DNA of 64,000 nt from Anaerolineae bacterium (GTDB lineage: Bacteria; Chloroflexota; Anaerolineae; Anaerolineales; Anaerolineaceae): NCBI GenBank assembly GCA_013178095.1, contig JABLXK010000016.1, forward strand, positions 38,708-102,707, in the 5' to 3' direction. The notes under the pieces were generated by a model, which worked only from the letters and a program-made list of their open reading frames with translations, ran no database searches and was not told the DNA's origin. How positions within the stretch are numbered: position 1 is the first letter of the stretch; every line of letters begins with the position of its first letter. Positions 55,672 through 64,000 of this stretch are shown one piece after another. A program made the position numbers and the translations under genes.

Positions 55672-56592
55672 TTATTTACGGCCGCACTCGTAAGTTTCAC
55701 CACGCAGGGTTTCCACGGCATGCACCATCACCGGCAGGAAGACCTGCAAACATTCCACGGCGGCCTTGGGGCTGCCCGGCAGGTTGACGATCAGCGTGCG
55801 TTTGCGGATACCGGCGGCGGCGCGCGAGAGCATGGCGCGCGGCGTGATCTGCGCGCTAGCCTGGCGCATGGCTTCGGGGATGCCGGGGACAGCGCGGTCG
55901 ATGACGGCCAGCGTAGCTTCGGGAGTCACGTCGCGCGGGGCGAAACCGGTGCCGCCGGTGGTGAAGATCACGTCTGTTGCGCCTGCGTCTGCCAGGCGGC
56001 AAAGCGCGGCTTCAATTTGGTCTCTTTCGTCCGGGATGATGAGGGTCTCGTTGACGACGGCGAGGTCTTTCAACGCTTCCACCAGCGCCGGGCCGCTTTT
56101 GTCCTCGCGCGCGCCGCTGGAGCCCTTATCGCTGATGGTGATGACCGCTGCGCGGATGGACGGCACAGTCACGATTTCGTCGCCTGCTTTCACGGTTCCC
56201 TCCTTGATCACTTTGGTAAATATGCCTTCGGTGGGCATGACGCACATGCCTACTTGCTGGTAGATCTGGCAATGATGATGACATTCCTTGCCGATCTGGG
56301 TTACTTCCATTAGAACTTCACCCACCCACAGGCGCGAGCCGACCGGCAGGGAAACCAGGTCGATGCCCTGGGTGGTGATGTTCTCGGCGAACTTGCCGGG
56401 GGTCAAGTCATCGACGCCCATGGCGGCCATCTTGTCGATGCTCTCCTGCGCCAGCAGGCTGACCTGGCGATGCCAGTTGCCGGCGTGGGCGTCGCCCTGG
56501 ATGCCGTGATCGACCATTAATGTGACTTGATCGACCGGATGCTTGAAAGTACCCTTTTTCTCGCTGATGTTGACTGCAACCACACGCGCCAT
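55672..56592 (-). CDS. MOSC-domain / MogA-like fusion
   Basis: A 306-residue fusion. Residues 1-140 are a MOSC domain (sulfur-carrier; GDAHAGNWHRQVSLLAQES and the conserved Cys in IGKECHHHCQ), and residues 150-306 are a MoaB/MogA molybdopterin adenylyltransferase (AVITISDKGSSGAREDKSG, TTGGTGFAPRDVTPEAT). It would activate molybdopterin with AMP before metal insertion and probably handle the sulfur or metal step. This fusion is known in several bacteria. It follows moaA by 4 bp. Confidence 0.87.
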   Translation of the reverse strand: MARVVAVNISEKKGTFKHPVDQVTLMVDHGIQGDAHAGNWHRQVSLLAQESIDKMAAMGVDDLTPGKFAENITTQGIDLVSLPVGSRLWVGEVLMEVTQIGKECHHHCQIYQQVGMCVMPTEGIFTKVIKEGTVKAGDEIVTVPSIRAAVITISDKGSSGAREDKSGPALVEALKDLAVVNETLIIPDERDQIEAALCRLADAGATDVIFTTGGTGFAPRDVTPEATLAVIDRAVPGIPEAMRQASAQITPRAMLSRAAAGIRKRTLIVNLPGSPKAAVECLQVFLPVMVHAVETLRGETYECGRK

Positions 56593-56596
56593 GCTA

Positions 56597-57544
56597 TTAA
56601 CCTCCGATCTCGTTCATATTCTTTAGGGAAATGAAACCTTCCTCAAAATGATGGCCGACAGGTTTGCGGTAAATCGCGTCGCGAATGGCCCCAGTCAGGG
56701 AATTGTCATCTCCGGAGAGATATTCTTTCAATGGGATTTCCAGGTTGTTTCCCAGGCAGGGGCGCAGCGTGCCGTCGCTCATGACGCGGATGCGGTTGCA
56801 GGCTGCGCAGAATTTATGCGAAACGGGGCTGATAAAACCCACGCGGCCGAGATGTCCGTGGATGGCGTAATCGGTGGAAACCTGGCCGGCTTGTAGAGGA
56901 GGGACAGGTTTGAGATAGGGCCGGGCGGCGAGCAGTTCGTCGCTGCCGACGCGCAGGGAATCGTCCTGCCCCAGGCTGCCGATGGGCATCAGCTCGATGA
57001 AGCGCACGTCCACCGGCCGGTCTTTGGTAAGGGCGATGAAATTATCCACCTCGCGATCGTTTTTGCCGCGCACCAGCACGGCGTTGATGCGCACGGGGGT
57101 CAGCCCGGCGGCAATGGCTTCATCAATGCCGGCCAGCACGGCCGCCAGGTCGCCGCCGGTCATCTCGCGGAAGGTATCGGCATCCAGCGAATCCAGGCTG
57201 ATGTTGATACGCCGCAGCCCGGCCTGCTTGAGCGCCTGCGCCTGGCCTTGCAGCATCTGGGCATTGGTGGTCATGTTTACCTCGGCAATGCCGGGGATGG
57301 CGGCCAGTCCGCTTACGATGGCGAGGATATCGCGGCGCAGCAGCGGCTCACCGCCGGTCACGCGTACTTTGCGGATGCCCAGGCAGGCGCAGGCGCGGGC
57401 GATGCGCAGAAATTCGTCGGTTGTCAGTTCTTCTTTTTTGGGGCAGACGCCCTCATCCGCGCGGCAATATGCGCAGCGCAATGTGCAGCGCTCTGTAACA
57501 GAGAGGCGCAGGTATTCAATAGTACGTCCAAATTGGTCGATCAA
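56597..57544 (-). CDS. moaA: GTP 3',8-cyclase MoaA
   Basis: A 315-residue radical SAM enzyme that, with MoaC, makes cyclic pyranopterin from GTP. The SAM cluster is C20-x3-C24-x2-C27 (RCTLRCAYCRAD), and the second cluster is FCAACNRIRVMSDGTLRPCL. GGEPLLRRDI binds SAM. Start at 57544. The order moaC-moaA with 18 bp between supports one operon. Confidence 0.95.
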   Translation of the reverse strand: MIDQFGRTIEYLRLSVTERCTLRCAYCRADEGVCPKKEELTTDEFLRIARACACLGIRKVRVTGGEPLLRRDILAIVSGLAAIPGIAEVNMTTNAQMLQGQAQALKQAGLRRINISLDSLDADTFREMTGGDLAAVLAGIDEAIAAGLTPVRINAVLVRGKNDREVDNFIALTKDRPVDVRFIELMPIGSLGQDDSLRVGSDELLAARPYLKPVPPLQAGQVSTDYAIHGHLGRVGFISPVSHKFCAACNRIRVMSDGTLRPCLGNNLEIPLKEYLSGDDNSLTGAIRDAIYRKPVGHHFEEGFISLKNMNEIGG

Positions 57545-57562
57545 GAGGAAGATTCTCCTTGG

Positions 57563-58036
57563 TTACTCTTCGCGAATAAATACACCAGATTTACCGCCGC
57601 TCTTGCTAAGCAGGCGCAGATCGGTGATCTGCATGCCGCGGTCCACGGCTTTGCACATATCGTAAATGGTCAGGGCGGCCACACTGGCAGCCGTGAGCGC
57701 TTCCATCTCGACGCCGGTTACGTAAGTGCACTTAACGGTGGCGGTGATGCGCACGGCGTCCTCACCGGCAGCAGCGATCTCCACGGCAGTGTTGGTGAGC
57801 GGGATGGGATGGCAGAGCGGGATCAGCTCGGGGGTGCGCTTGGCGGCCAGGATGCCGGCCACGCGCGCGCAGGCGAATACGTCGCCTTTCTTAATTCCGC
57901 CGGCCATGATCAAGGCCAGCGTGGCGGGTTTCATTTTTACCAGAGCTTCGGCCACGGCGACCCGTTCGGTCGCGTTCTTGCGGCCGACGTCCACCATGAC
58001 GGCTTGCCCGTTTTTATCGAGATGGTTCAATTCCAT
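57563..58036 (-). CDS. moaC: Cyclic pyranopterin monophosphate synthase MoaC
   Basis: A 157-residue enzyme. [29 protein letters not shown] and [17 protein letters not shown] are family signatures, with the catalytic Lys near [14 protein letters not shown]. Its length is standard. It overlaps the moeA-fusion gene by 10 bp at its start. Confidence 0.96.
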   Translation of the reverse strand: MELNHLDKNGQAVMVDVGRKNATERVAVAEALVKMKPATLALIMAGGIKKGDVFACARVAGILAAKRTPELIPLCHPIPLTNTAVEIAAAGEDAVRITATVKCTYVTGVEMEALTAASVAALTIYDMCKAVDRGMQITDLRLLSKSGGKSGVFIREE

Positions 58037-59946
58037 TGGCGCAGCTCTCCCGGAGTATGTATAGTATACCCGCCCAGCGCTTGCAAACGGCGGGTAAATT
58101 CCGGGCTGTGCAGCACTTCCAACAGCCTTTTCACGGATTCGAGCTCGAGTGCGTCCTCTGCGAACAGCAGGTCGTATTGCTCCTCACACAGCGGGATGAA
58201 ATCCAGGTTGTAGATGCGGGCGGCGGAGAGGATGCCCATGCCTGCATCGGCGGTGCCGGAAGCGATGGCGGCGGCCACAGCGGTGTGGGTGTACTCCTCG
58301 CGTTCGTAGCCGTGGATGGCAGCGGTATCCAGTTTGTTCTGCTTGGCCAGATAATCGCACAGGATGCGCGTACCGCTTCCTTTTTGGCGGTTCACGTATT
58401 CCAGCCCGACCAGGTCGGCGAAGCCTTTGATGCCTTTGGGGTTGCCGGCCGGCACTATCAAGCCCTGGATGCGTTCGACGCACTCCACCAATGCCACGCC
58501 GCCCTCGGGGAAATACTTGCGCAGGTAGGGGGTGTTATAGGCGCCGCTGGCTTCGTCCAGCAGGTGAATACCGCCCAGATGGGCTTCGCCGCGTTTGACG
58601 GCCATAATACCGCCCATGCTGCCGACGTGCGAGGAAGCCACCAAGCTATCGCGCCAGCGGCGGCGCATGAGGTCGGCTACTTCGTCCAGCAGCGGATCGT
58701 GGCTGCCGGTGATCACCAGGGTGCGTTCGATCTCGTCCATGCCGCGCATCAGGCGCACGTGCACGCTCTCGCCGGCTTCGTAACCCTCGGTGTCCTGGGG
58801 GATGTCGATAATACCGTCGGCTTTTACGAACGAGCTGACCACGCCCGCGCCACGGTTGAGCGGCACCGCCACCAGCTTGCCGCCCACTTTGCCCAGGCGC
58901 GCGCGCACGAATTCGCGGTATTTTAGAGAAGAAGTCAGGCGGCGCGAAATGACCGCGTCGATCTCGCTGACCTTGTCCGCTTCCCGGCAGGTGAGCCGGT
59001 CTATGACCGGTTTGAAGATGCGTTCCAGCACCAGGATGCCCGAAACCGGGTAGCCGGGCACGCCCAGCACCGGAATCACATCCTTTGAATCTTTTGCGAA
59101 AGCGAAACCCAACACAGCGGGCTTGCCGGGCTTGATGGCGATGCCGTGCAGCACCACCTCGCCTACGCTGCGCATGGCCTGGGCGGAATAATCCTCGCTG
59201 CCGGCGGAGGAGCCGGCATTCAGGATGAGCGCGTCGCACTCCGCCAGAGCATTTTTCAAGGCGGCTTCGATCAGGGTTTGGTCGTCTTTGACGATGGGAT
59301 AAACCCTGGACTGGCAGCCCCACTGGGTCAGCATGCCGGAGAAAATGGTGGAGTTGAATTCAATAATGTCGCCCGAACCGGGATTCTCGGTGGGGGGGAC
59401 GATCTCATCGCCGGTGGGGATGATGCCCACCAGCGGGCGTTTGACCACCTCGATCTGCATAACGCCCGCGGCCAGCATGGCGCCCATACAGGCAGGCGTG
59501 ATAGCAGTGAAGGATGGTACGATCATGTCGCCGGCGCTGATGTCCTCACCGATCTGGCGGATGTTCTCCCAGGGTACGGCGGGTGTGTAGAGCGAGACCA
59601 TACCGCTTTCTTCGATAACATCCTCGATCATCACCACCGCGTCGCAGCCGGCGGGCAGTGGGTCGCCTGTGTCCACGCGCACGAAGTCGCTTTCGCGCAG
59701 GCGAGCGGGCGTGGTTTCGCTGGCGCCGAAAGTTTTGGCGGCATCCAGGGCGATACCGTCCATAGCGCAGGCGTTATAATGCGGCGCGCAGATTTTGGCG
59801 TAGACCGCTTGCGCAGTGATGCGCCCCAGAGCGGCGGTGACCGGGATGGTCTCGGTTTTATAGGTCAGCCCGCGCGATGCCAGCGCGTCCAGGTAAATCT
59901 GGGCGGCTTCATCCAGCGGGAAATTCGTTAAATATTGAAACGGCAT
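58027..59946 (-). CDS. MoeA fused to a LysR-type/PBP-like domain
   Basis: A 639-residue protein. Residues 1-400 are MoeA ([45 protein letters not shown]), which inserts molybdate or tungstate into molybdopterin. Residues about 420-639 are a binding-protein-like domain ([49 protein letters not shown]). This combination is known in anaerobes and archaea; the second domain may bind the oxyanion. The ATG at 59946 has GAGAGG upstream, 4 bp after the other moeA. Two MoeA-type genes in one operon hint at separate Mo and W insertion. Confidence 0.9.
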   Translation of the reverse strand: MPFQYLTNFPLDEAAQIYLDALASRGLTYKTETIPVTAALGRITAQAVYAKICAPHYNACAMDGIALDAAKTFGASETTPARLRESDFVRVDTGDPLPAGCDAVVMIEDVIEESGMVSLYTPAVPWENIRQIGEDISAGDMIVPSFTAITPACMGAMLAAGVMQIEVVKRPLVGIIPTGDEIVPPTENPGSGDIIEFNSTIFSGMLTQWGCQSRVYPIVKDDQTLIEAALKNALAECDALILNAGSSAGSEDYSAQAMRSVGEVVLHGIAIKPGKPAVLGFAFAKDSKDVIPVLGVPGYPVSGILVLERIFKPVIDRLTCREADKVSEIDAVISRRLTSSLKYREFVRARLGKVGGKLVAVPLNRGAGVVSSFVKADGIIDIPQDTEGYEAGESVHVRLMRGMDEIERTLVITGSHDPLLDEVADLMRRRWRDSLVASSHVGSMGGIMAVKRGEAHLGGIHLLDEASGAYNTPYLRKYFPEGGVALVECVERIQGLIVPAGNPKGIKGFADLVGLEYVNRQKGSGTRILCDYLAKQNKLDTAAIHGYEREEYTHTAVAAAIASGTADAGMGILSAARIYNLDFIPLCEEQYDLLFAEDALELESVKRLLEVLHSPEFTRRLQALGGYTIHTPGELRQWN

Positions 59947-59950
59947 GGCT

Positions 59951-61159
59951 TTACCTCTCAAACAGGATCACTTCCACCGGTTCGCCCTGCGGCAGTCCTT
60001 CGCAATCGCGCGGGATGCGGATGAAACCCTGCGCGCAGGCAAGCGTACTGATCAGCCCGGATTTGCTGGCGATGGGCTGGGCGCCGTTGGGCGTGATGGC
60101 AACCGGCACGAATTCCTCGCGCCCGTGGTTGGAGGAAACCGCGCGTGTGAGCGGCAGGGTCAGCCTGCGCTCCGCGGGCTGCGCGCCCAACATGGAATAA
60201 ATGAGCGGGCGCACCAGCATGTGGAACATGAAGTAAGCCGCCACCGGGTTGCCGGGCAGGCCGAAAACGGGTTTGTTTTGGATGACACCCAGGATGGTGG
60301 GTTTGCCGGGCTTGGCGGCCACGCCGTGCACCAGCAGCTCGCCCAGGGCGGAGATCACCGCGGGCATGGCGTCCTTGACGCCCACCGAGGTGCCTCCGGA
60401 AAGGAGCAGCAGGTCGCAACCCGGCAGGGCGCTTTCAAGCGCGGCGCGGATGGCGGATTGATTATCCTTGATAATGCCGACAAAATGCGCTTCTCCGCCG
60501 CATTGCCGCACGGCGGCTGCCAGCATGGGCGCGTTCACATCGCGGATCTGGCCGCCTGCCAGGGGCTGGCCGGCCGGTACCAGCTCGTCGCCGGTGGAGA
60601 TGATCCCTGCCAGCGGCTTGCGCACGACGGCCAGGCGACTGACGCCCATGGCGGCCAGCGTGCCGATCTCGGCGGCCGACAGGAGAGAGCCGGCGGGGAT
60701 GACGGTTTGGCCGGGCTTGACGTCGTCGCCGCGGAAGATCAGGTTGGCGCCGGGCGCGACCGGTTTGTTGATGGCGATGGTGCCGCCGCCGAAATCTTCG
60801 GCGTGCTCGAGCATCACCATGGCATCCGCGTTGGCGGGCAGCTCCGCACCGGTAGGCACGTAAGCGCACTGGCCTTGCTGTAAGGTAATGGTCGCGGGCT
60901 CGCCCATGCGGGATTCGCCGGCCAGGGTCAGCAGGGCGGGGATGGCGTCCGTGCAGCCGAACACGTCCGAGGCGATCACGGCGTAGCCGTCCACCGTGGC
61001 GCGGTTGAAATTCGGCACGAATTCCTGCGAGAGGATATCCTGCGCTGTCACGCGCCCCAAAGCTTCTGCAAGGGGAACCTGTTCAGTGGGCATGCGCAAC
61101 CCTCCGAAGCTTTCGGAGACCAGGGCATTCACTTCCGCGACCGTTTTTACGTTCAGCAT
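59951..61159 (-). CDS. moeA: Molybdopterin molybdenumtransferase MoeA
   Basis: A 402-residue single MoeA. NRATVDGYAVIASDV, VPTGAELPANADAMVMLEH and LLSGGTSVGVKDAMPAV are typical, and the C-terminal MoeA domain IV ends FIRIPRDCEGLPQGEPVEVI. It is the first gene of the operon. Two-MoeA arrangements are known in organisms using both molybdenum and tungsten, which fits tupABC downstream. Confidence 0.93.
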   Translation of the reverse strand: MLNVKTVAEVNALVSESFGGLRMPTEQVPLAEALGRVTAQDILSQEFVPNFNRATVDGYAVIASDVFGCTDAIPALLTLAGESRMGEPATITLQQGQCAYVPTGAELPANADAMVMLEHAEDFGGGTIAINKPVAPGANLIFRGDDVKPGQTVIPAGSLLSAAEIGTLAAMGVSRLAVVRKPLAGIISTGDELVPAGQPLAGGQIRDVNAPMLAAAVRQCGGEAHFVGIIKDNQSAIRAALESALPGCDLLLLSGGTSVGVKDAMPAVISALGELLVHGVAAKPGKPTILGVIQNKPVFGLPGNPVAAYFMFHMLVRPLIYSMLGAQPAERRLTLPLTRAVSSNHGREEFVPVAITPNGAQPIASKSGLISTLACAQGFIRIPRDCEGLPQGEPVEVILFER

Positions 61160-61386
61160 GGCTATTCTTCAAAAGACAGTGTAATTTTACAATTAATACC
61201 CAAGATGTCGGTAATAAAAAATATTAACGATCTTGATATTAAGAATAGATGTACGTTTAATTCATGGTTTGGGATCAACAATTATGTAAAAAAACCTTGT
61301 GTTTCCCTCACCCCCGGCCCTCTCCCTGAAGCAGGGTTATTTTCGAATTCAAGTAATCTCTCAGGGAGAGGGGGAAAATATCCAAA
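61160..61386. other. Upstream region of the moe/moa operon
   Basis: About 225 bp with no gene. It is AT-rich near 61180-61290 (possible TAAAAT -10 for moeA, no confident -35) and contains the second copy of the dispersed palindrome. Confidence 0.35.
61318..61372. repeat. Dispersed palindromic repeat, copy 2
   Basis: CCCTCTCCCTGA (61318-61329) and TCAGGGAGAGGG (61361-61372) form a 12-bp inverted repeat preceded by CCCTCACCCCCGG. Same arms as the element at 21459-21513. Confidence 0.7.
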
Positions 61387-61510
61387 TTAGAGCAGCATCT
61401 GCGGCCAGTATTGCAAGGCTTCGGCCAGGTGGGTGTTTTGGATGTCCCCGGAATGGTCCAGGTCGGCGATGGTGCGCGCCAGCTTGAGGATAAGGGGATA
61501 GGTACGTGTC
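61387..61510 (-). pseudogene. Second, diverged copy of the comM 3' end
   Basis: The reading [19 protein letters not shown] followed by [15 protein letters not shown] is nearly identical to the last 34 residues of ComM (62205-63737), and the DNA is about 89 percent alike by eye over 110 bp. It keeps its stop codon but lacks the rest of the gene. It looks like the displaced end of comM left after an insertion of about 820 bp. Confidence 0.75.
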
Positions 61511-61660
61511 CTAAGAGATTCTCCGAAGATTAATTTATGAGTAAAAAATTGCGACCTTTGGATTCTTGAATTTACAGGGTATATGTGATAGTATAGTTTC
61601 ATCACGATGAGAGGACTACCAAAGGGTAAGATTTATCTTCCCGCGGGAATGCCTCTTATT

Positions 61661-62152
61661 TTATTTTTTCTCCAATTTTTCCTTTAGCAAATTAATCGGG
61701 ATAATAAATCTGGCGAATTTCCGCAGGAGAGTGGAATATTTGTCATTTGGAATCATTACTTTTAGTAATTTGTTTTGAGATTCCAAATAATCAATCAAAC
61801 ACAGGAAATCCCCATCACCGGACACAATAATTGCTTTTTGGTAATTTGGAAATTCGATCATTGCATGTAAAACTAGTTCGGCGTTGACATTTCCCTTGTA
61901 AGTAGTAAGCTTACCTTTCTTGATTTTCAGAACAGGTTTGAAAATCAAGACATAACCATATTCCTGCAAAGTCCGGTATAGAGATGTGTTCTCCGGTACG
62001 AAACCAATAAAAAGATACGCTCTGGAGACATCGTATTTTGTCTTAAGGTATGTCAGGAATTTCGAATAATCCAGATCCCAGCCGGAATTTAGTACGCCCA
62101 AATGTAAGTTCTGGCTGTCGATGAAAGCATAAACTTTATCTTTATTCTTCAT
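61661..62152 (-). CDS. NYN-domain (LabA/DUF88-like) protein
   Basis: A 163-residue PIN-like NYN protein, a fold often found in RNA or DNA nucleases. AFIDSQNLHLG (D12, N15) is the first acidic motif, AELVLHAMIEF the second, and VSGDGDFLCLIDYLE the third, so the acidic site looks complete. The gene is clearly more AT-rich than its neighbours and lies between the two comM 3' copies, so it was probably acquired with the inserted segment. Target unknown. Confidence 0.8.
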   Translation of the reverse strand: MKNKDKVYAFIDSQNLHLGVLNSGWDLDYSKFLTYLKTKYDVSRAYLFIGFVPENTSLYRTLQEYGYVLIFKPVLKIKKGKLTTYKGNVNAELVLHAMIEFPNYQKAIIVSGDGDFLCLIDYLESQNKLLKVMIPNDKYSTLLRKFARFIIPINLLKEKLEKK

Positions 62153-62204
62153 TTCACAATCCCACTTTGTGTTCGAAAATCCTTTTTTATTTATAAATAG
62201 CAGA

Positions 62205-63737
62205 TCAGAATAATACCTGCGGCCGGTATTGCAGCGCTTCGGCCAGGTGGGTGTTTTGGATGTCGCCGGAATGGTCCAGGTCGGCGATAGTGCGCGCCAG
62301 CTTGAGAATGCGGTGATATGCGCGCGCGGAGAGGTGCATCTGCGCCATGGCGGCGCGCATCAGTTTCTGCGAGGCGTTGTCCAGCGCGCAGTACTCGCGC
62401 AGATCGGCGGTGCGCATGTCGGCGTTGCACAGAATGCCGGCGGCAGCCTGGCCGCCCTGCTGGAAGCGCAGGCGCTGCACCTGGCGGGCGGCTTCCACGC
62501 GGGCGCGGATGACCTCGGAAGGTTCGCCGTAGCGCTGGTCGCTGAGCTTGTCGTAATCCACGCGCGGCACCTGCACGTGGATGTCGATGCGGTCCAGCAG
62601 CGGGCCTGAGATGCGCTTCTGGTAGGTGGTGATGGCGCCCTGCGAGCAGGTGCAGGCGCGCTGCGCGTCCCCATAGTAACCGCACGGGCAGGGGTTCATG
62701 GCGGCCACCAGTTGGAAGTTGGCGGGGAAGGTGAGCGAGCCGCGCGCGCGGCTGATGGTGACGTGCTTATCCTCCAGCGGCTGGCGCAGCACTTCCAGCA
62801 CGTTGCGGCCAAATTCGGGCAATTCATCCAGGAAAAGCACGCCGCGGTGCGCCAGGGATACCTCGCCGGGGTGCGGCCAGTTGCCGCCGCCCACCAGCCC
62901 GGCGTGCGAGATGGTGTGGTGCGGGGCGCGGAAGGGGCGGGTTTGGATGAGGGGCACCTCCGGCGGTAGCATGTCGGAGATGGAATAGATGCGCGTGACG
63001 TCCAACGATTCGTCGATGGTCATGGCTGGCAGGATGGCGGGCAGGGCGCGCGCCAGCAGGGTCTTGCCCGCGCCGGGTGGGCCGATCATCAGCAGGTTAT
63101 GCCCGCCGGCGGCGGCCACTTCCAACGAACGCTTTACGTGCTCCTGGCCTTTGACTTCCTTGAAATCCGTCAGCGCCCAGGCCTCGCCGCCGCTGAAGGT
63201 GGTGGGCGGCTGGGGAGCAATGCTCAGGCGCTCCTGCAAACAGGCGGCCAGGTCGGCCAGCGAATCCACCGGGATGACCTCCAGCCCGGGGATCAGCGCG
63301 GCTTCGCCCGCGTCGGCCTGGGGGACATAAATGCGCTGGAAACCCTGCTCACGGGCGATGGCAGCCATGGGCAGCACGCCGCGCACATGCCGTACGCTGC
63401 CGTCCAGGGAGAGCTCGCCCACCACCAGGCTCTTTTCCAGCGTTTGCGTGGGGATCATTTCCATGCAAGCCAGGACGCCCAGGGCGATGGGCAGGTCGTA
63501 GGACGGCCCTTCCTTGCGCACCGAGGCGGGCGCCAGGTTGACTGTGAGGCGTTTACGGGGGTAGGGGTAACCGGCGTTTTTGATGGCGGCCATCACGCGC
63601 TGCTTGGATTCCTGCACAGCCGCGTCCGGCAGGCCGACAATATCCATGCCGGGCAGGCCCGGGGCAGTGTCGACCTCGACCTCCACGGTGACGCCCTCCA
63701 GTCCGATGATTGCACATGAAAAAACGCGGGCCAGCAT
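62205..63737 (-). CDS. comM: YifB/ComM Mg-chelatase-like AAA ATPase
   Basis: A 510-residue ATPase; in other bacteria ComM is a branch-migration helicase that aids integration of transformed DNA. MLARVFSCAIIGLEG starts the N-terminal ChlI-like domain with DTAPGLPGMDIVGLPDAAVQ; Walker A is GPPGAGKTLLARAL (219-232), Walker B LFLDELPEFGRNVLE. The C-terminal part has CPCGYYGD...CTCSQ and SARAYHRILKLART. The ATG at 63737 gives the normal length (the frame extends 52 codons upstream without support). Confidence 0.94.
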   Translation of the reverse strand: MLARVFSCAIIGLEGVTVEVEVDTAPGLPGMDIVGLPDAAVQESKQRVMAAIKNAGYPYPRKRLTVNLAPASVRKEGPSYDLPIALGVLACMEMIPTQTLEKSLVVGELSLDGSVRHVRGVLPMAAIAREQGFQRIYVPQADAGEAALIPGLEVIPVDSLADLAACLQERLSIAPQPPTTFSGGEAWALTDFKEVKGQEHVKRSLEVAAAGGHNLLMIGPPGAGKTLLARALPAILPAMTIDESLDVTRIYSISDMLPPEVPLIQTRPFRAPHHTISHAGLVGGGNWPHPGEVSLAHRGVLFLDELPEFGRNVLEVLRQPLEDKHVTISRARGSLTFPANFQLVAAMNPCPCGYYGDAQRACTCSQGAITTYQKRISGPLLDRIDIHVQVPRVDYDKLSDQRYGEPSEVIRARVEAARQVQRLRFQQGGQAAAGILCNADMRTADLREYCALDNASQKLMRAAMAQMHLSARAYHRILKLARTIADLDHSGDIQNTHLAEALQYRPQVLF

Positions 63738-63885
63738 GAGTACAAGTGTATTGAAATCCAGCTTAAATGTCAATTTAAGATGGCGGCGCGTGAATAAGTT
63801 CAGAAACATATGAGACGAAGGCTCTGGACAAAAAGGAGCATCGGGGTCATCCTTAGCGGTGGTAAACCAAAAAAAGGAGATCCCG

Positions 63886-64000
63886 ATGCACATTCGATAT
63901 CACTTGCCAAAGGAATTTTATCAGTTAGTCAAGCGCAAGCCAATAGCACTTAGCGAGAAAGCGAAACACAGACTGCAAATGCTGCGGGCATGGCAAGCAC
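63886..64000 (+). CDS. Transposase-like protein, N-terminus (cut by window edge)
   Basis: Only 38 residues are visible: MHIRYHLPKEFYQLVKRK then ALSEKAKHRLQMLRAWQA. A strong AAAGGAGATCCC ribosome site precedes the ATG. The helical segment LSEKAKHRLQMLRAWQ resembles the start of IS481/IS3-type transposases that begin with a helix-turn-helix. The call is tentative because the catalytic domain lies outside the window. It may belong to an insertion sequence beside comM. Confidence 0.5.
   Translation, partial: MHIRYHLPKEFYQLVKRKPIALSEKAKHRLQMLRAWQA

Noticed and set aside
57248..59931. Long plus-strand frames opposite moaA, moaC and the MoeA fusion
   Set aside because: Antisense of clearly conserved genes; His/Gly/Arg-rich without domain signals.
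1..64000. tRNA, rRNA and CRISPR loci
   Set aside because: I looked through the intergenic regions for cloverleaf-like sequences with a T-arm GGTTCRA motif and for spaced repeats and found none I could support.

Overview
The window reads as a chromosomal segment of an anaerobic member of the Chloroflexota, most likely class Anaerolineae. This is an inference from gene content: a B12-dependent (class II) ribonucleotide reductase as the only reductase seen, a dcw cluster whose FtsQ, FtsA, FtsZ and CvpA-like proteins sit in one uninterrupted run, lipoproteins with Glu/Ala/Pro-rich linkers, and a tungstate/molybdopterin gene block. No rRNA or tRNA gene and no CRISPR array was recognised. Almost all long genes are on the minus strand.

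Region 1 (1-8036, minus): a run from a bi-domain oxidoreductase through a heparinase-like lyase and a GT4 glycosyltransferase into PhoB and PhoR, ending with the start of pstS. A four-unit, 11-bp-period Pho box lies directly before pstS. Region 2 (8154-12192): an ECF sigma factor, its zinc-type anti-sigma factor and a bactofilin-like lipoprotein, joined by 20-bp overlaps, then a divergent cysteine-rich membrane protein. Region 3 (12341-15601): a DeoR regulator divergent from a GatZ/KbaZ-like protein and a LacD-like class I tagatose-bisphosphate aldolase, with a candidate operator between them. Region 4 (15667-22174): a deoxynucleoside kinase, an SLT-like lytic transglycosylase, a large secreted protein built from two copies of an Ig-Ig-LamG-like module, and about 880 bp of non-coding DNA with dispersed palindromic repeats.

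Region 5 (22175-42820, minus) is the core: the division and cell-wall (dcw) cluster mraZ-rsmH-ftsL-like-PBP-murF-mraY-murD-ftsW-murG-cvpA-like-murC-murB-ddl-ftsQ-ftsA-ftsZ, followed by nrdR and nrdJ. A sigma-70 promoter and three AAAGTGG boxes spaced exactly 10 bp apart precede mraZ. murE is absent from the cluster. Region 6 (42886-53052) is accessory: an acetyl-xylan-esterase-like hydrolase, a lipoprotein, a double 4Fe-4S protein, a 58-aa protein, a nitroreductase, a flavodoxin, an ABC exporter with a TetR regulator, and a GT-C membrane glycosyltransferase.

Region 7 (53074-61159, minus) makes molybdopterin and imports tungstate: moeA, a moeA-binding-protein fusion, moaC, moaA, a MOSC-MogA fusion, a candidate Moco/Tuco riboswitch, then tupA-tupB-tupC. 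Region 8 (61387-64000) holds comM (yifB) with a diverged second copy of its 3' end about 0.8 kb away. Between the copies lies an AT-rich NYN-domain gene, and beyond comM is the start of a transposase cut by the window edge. Together these suggest a site of past integration.
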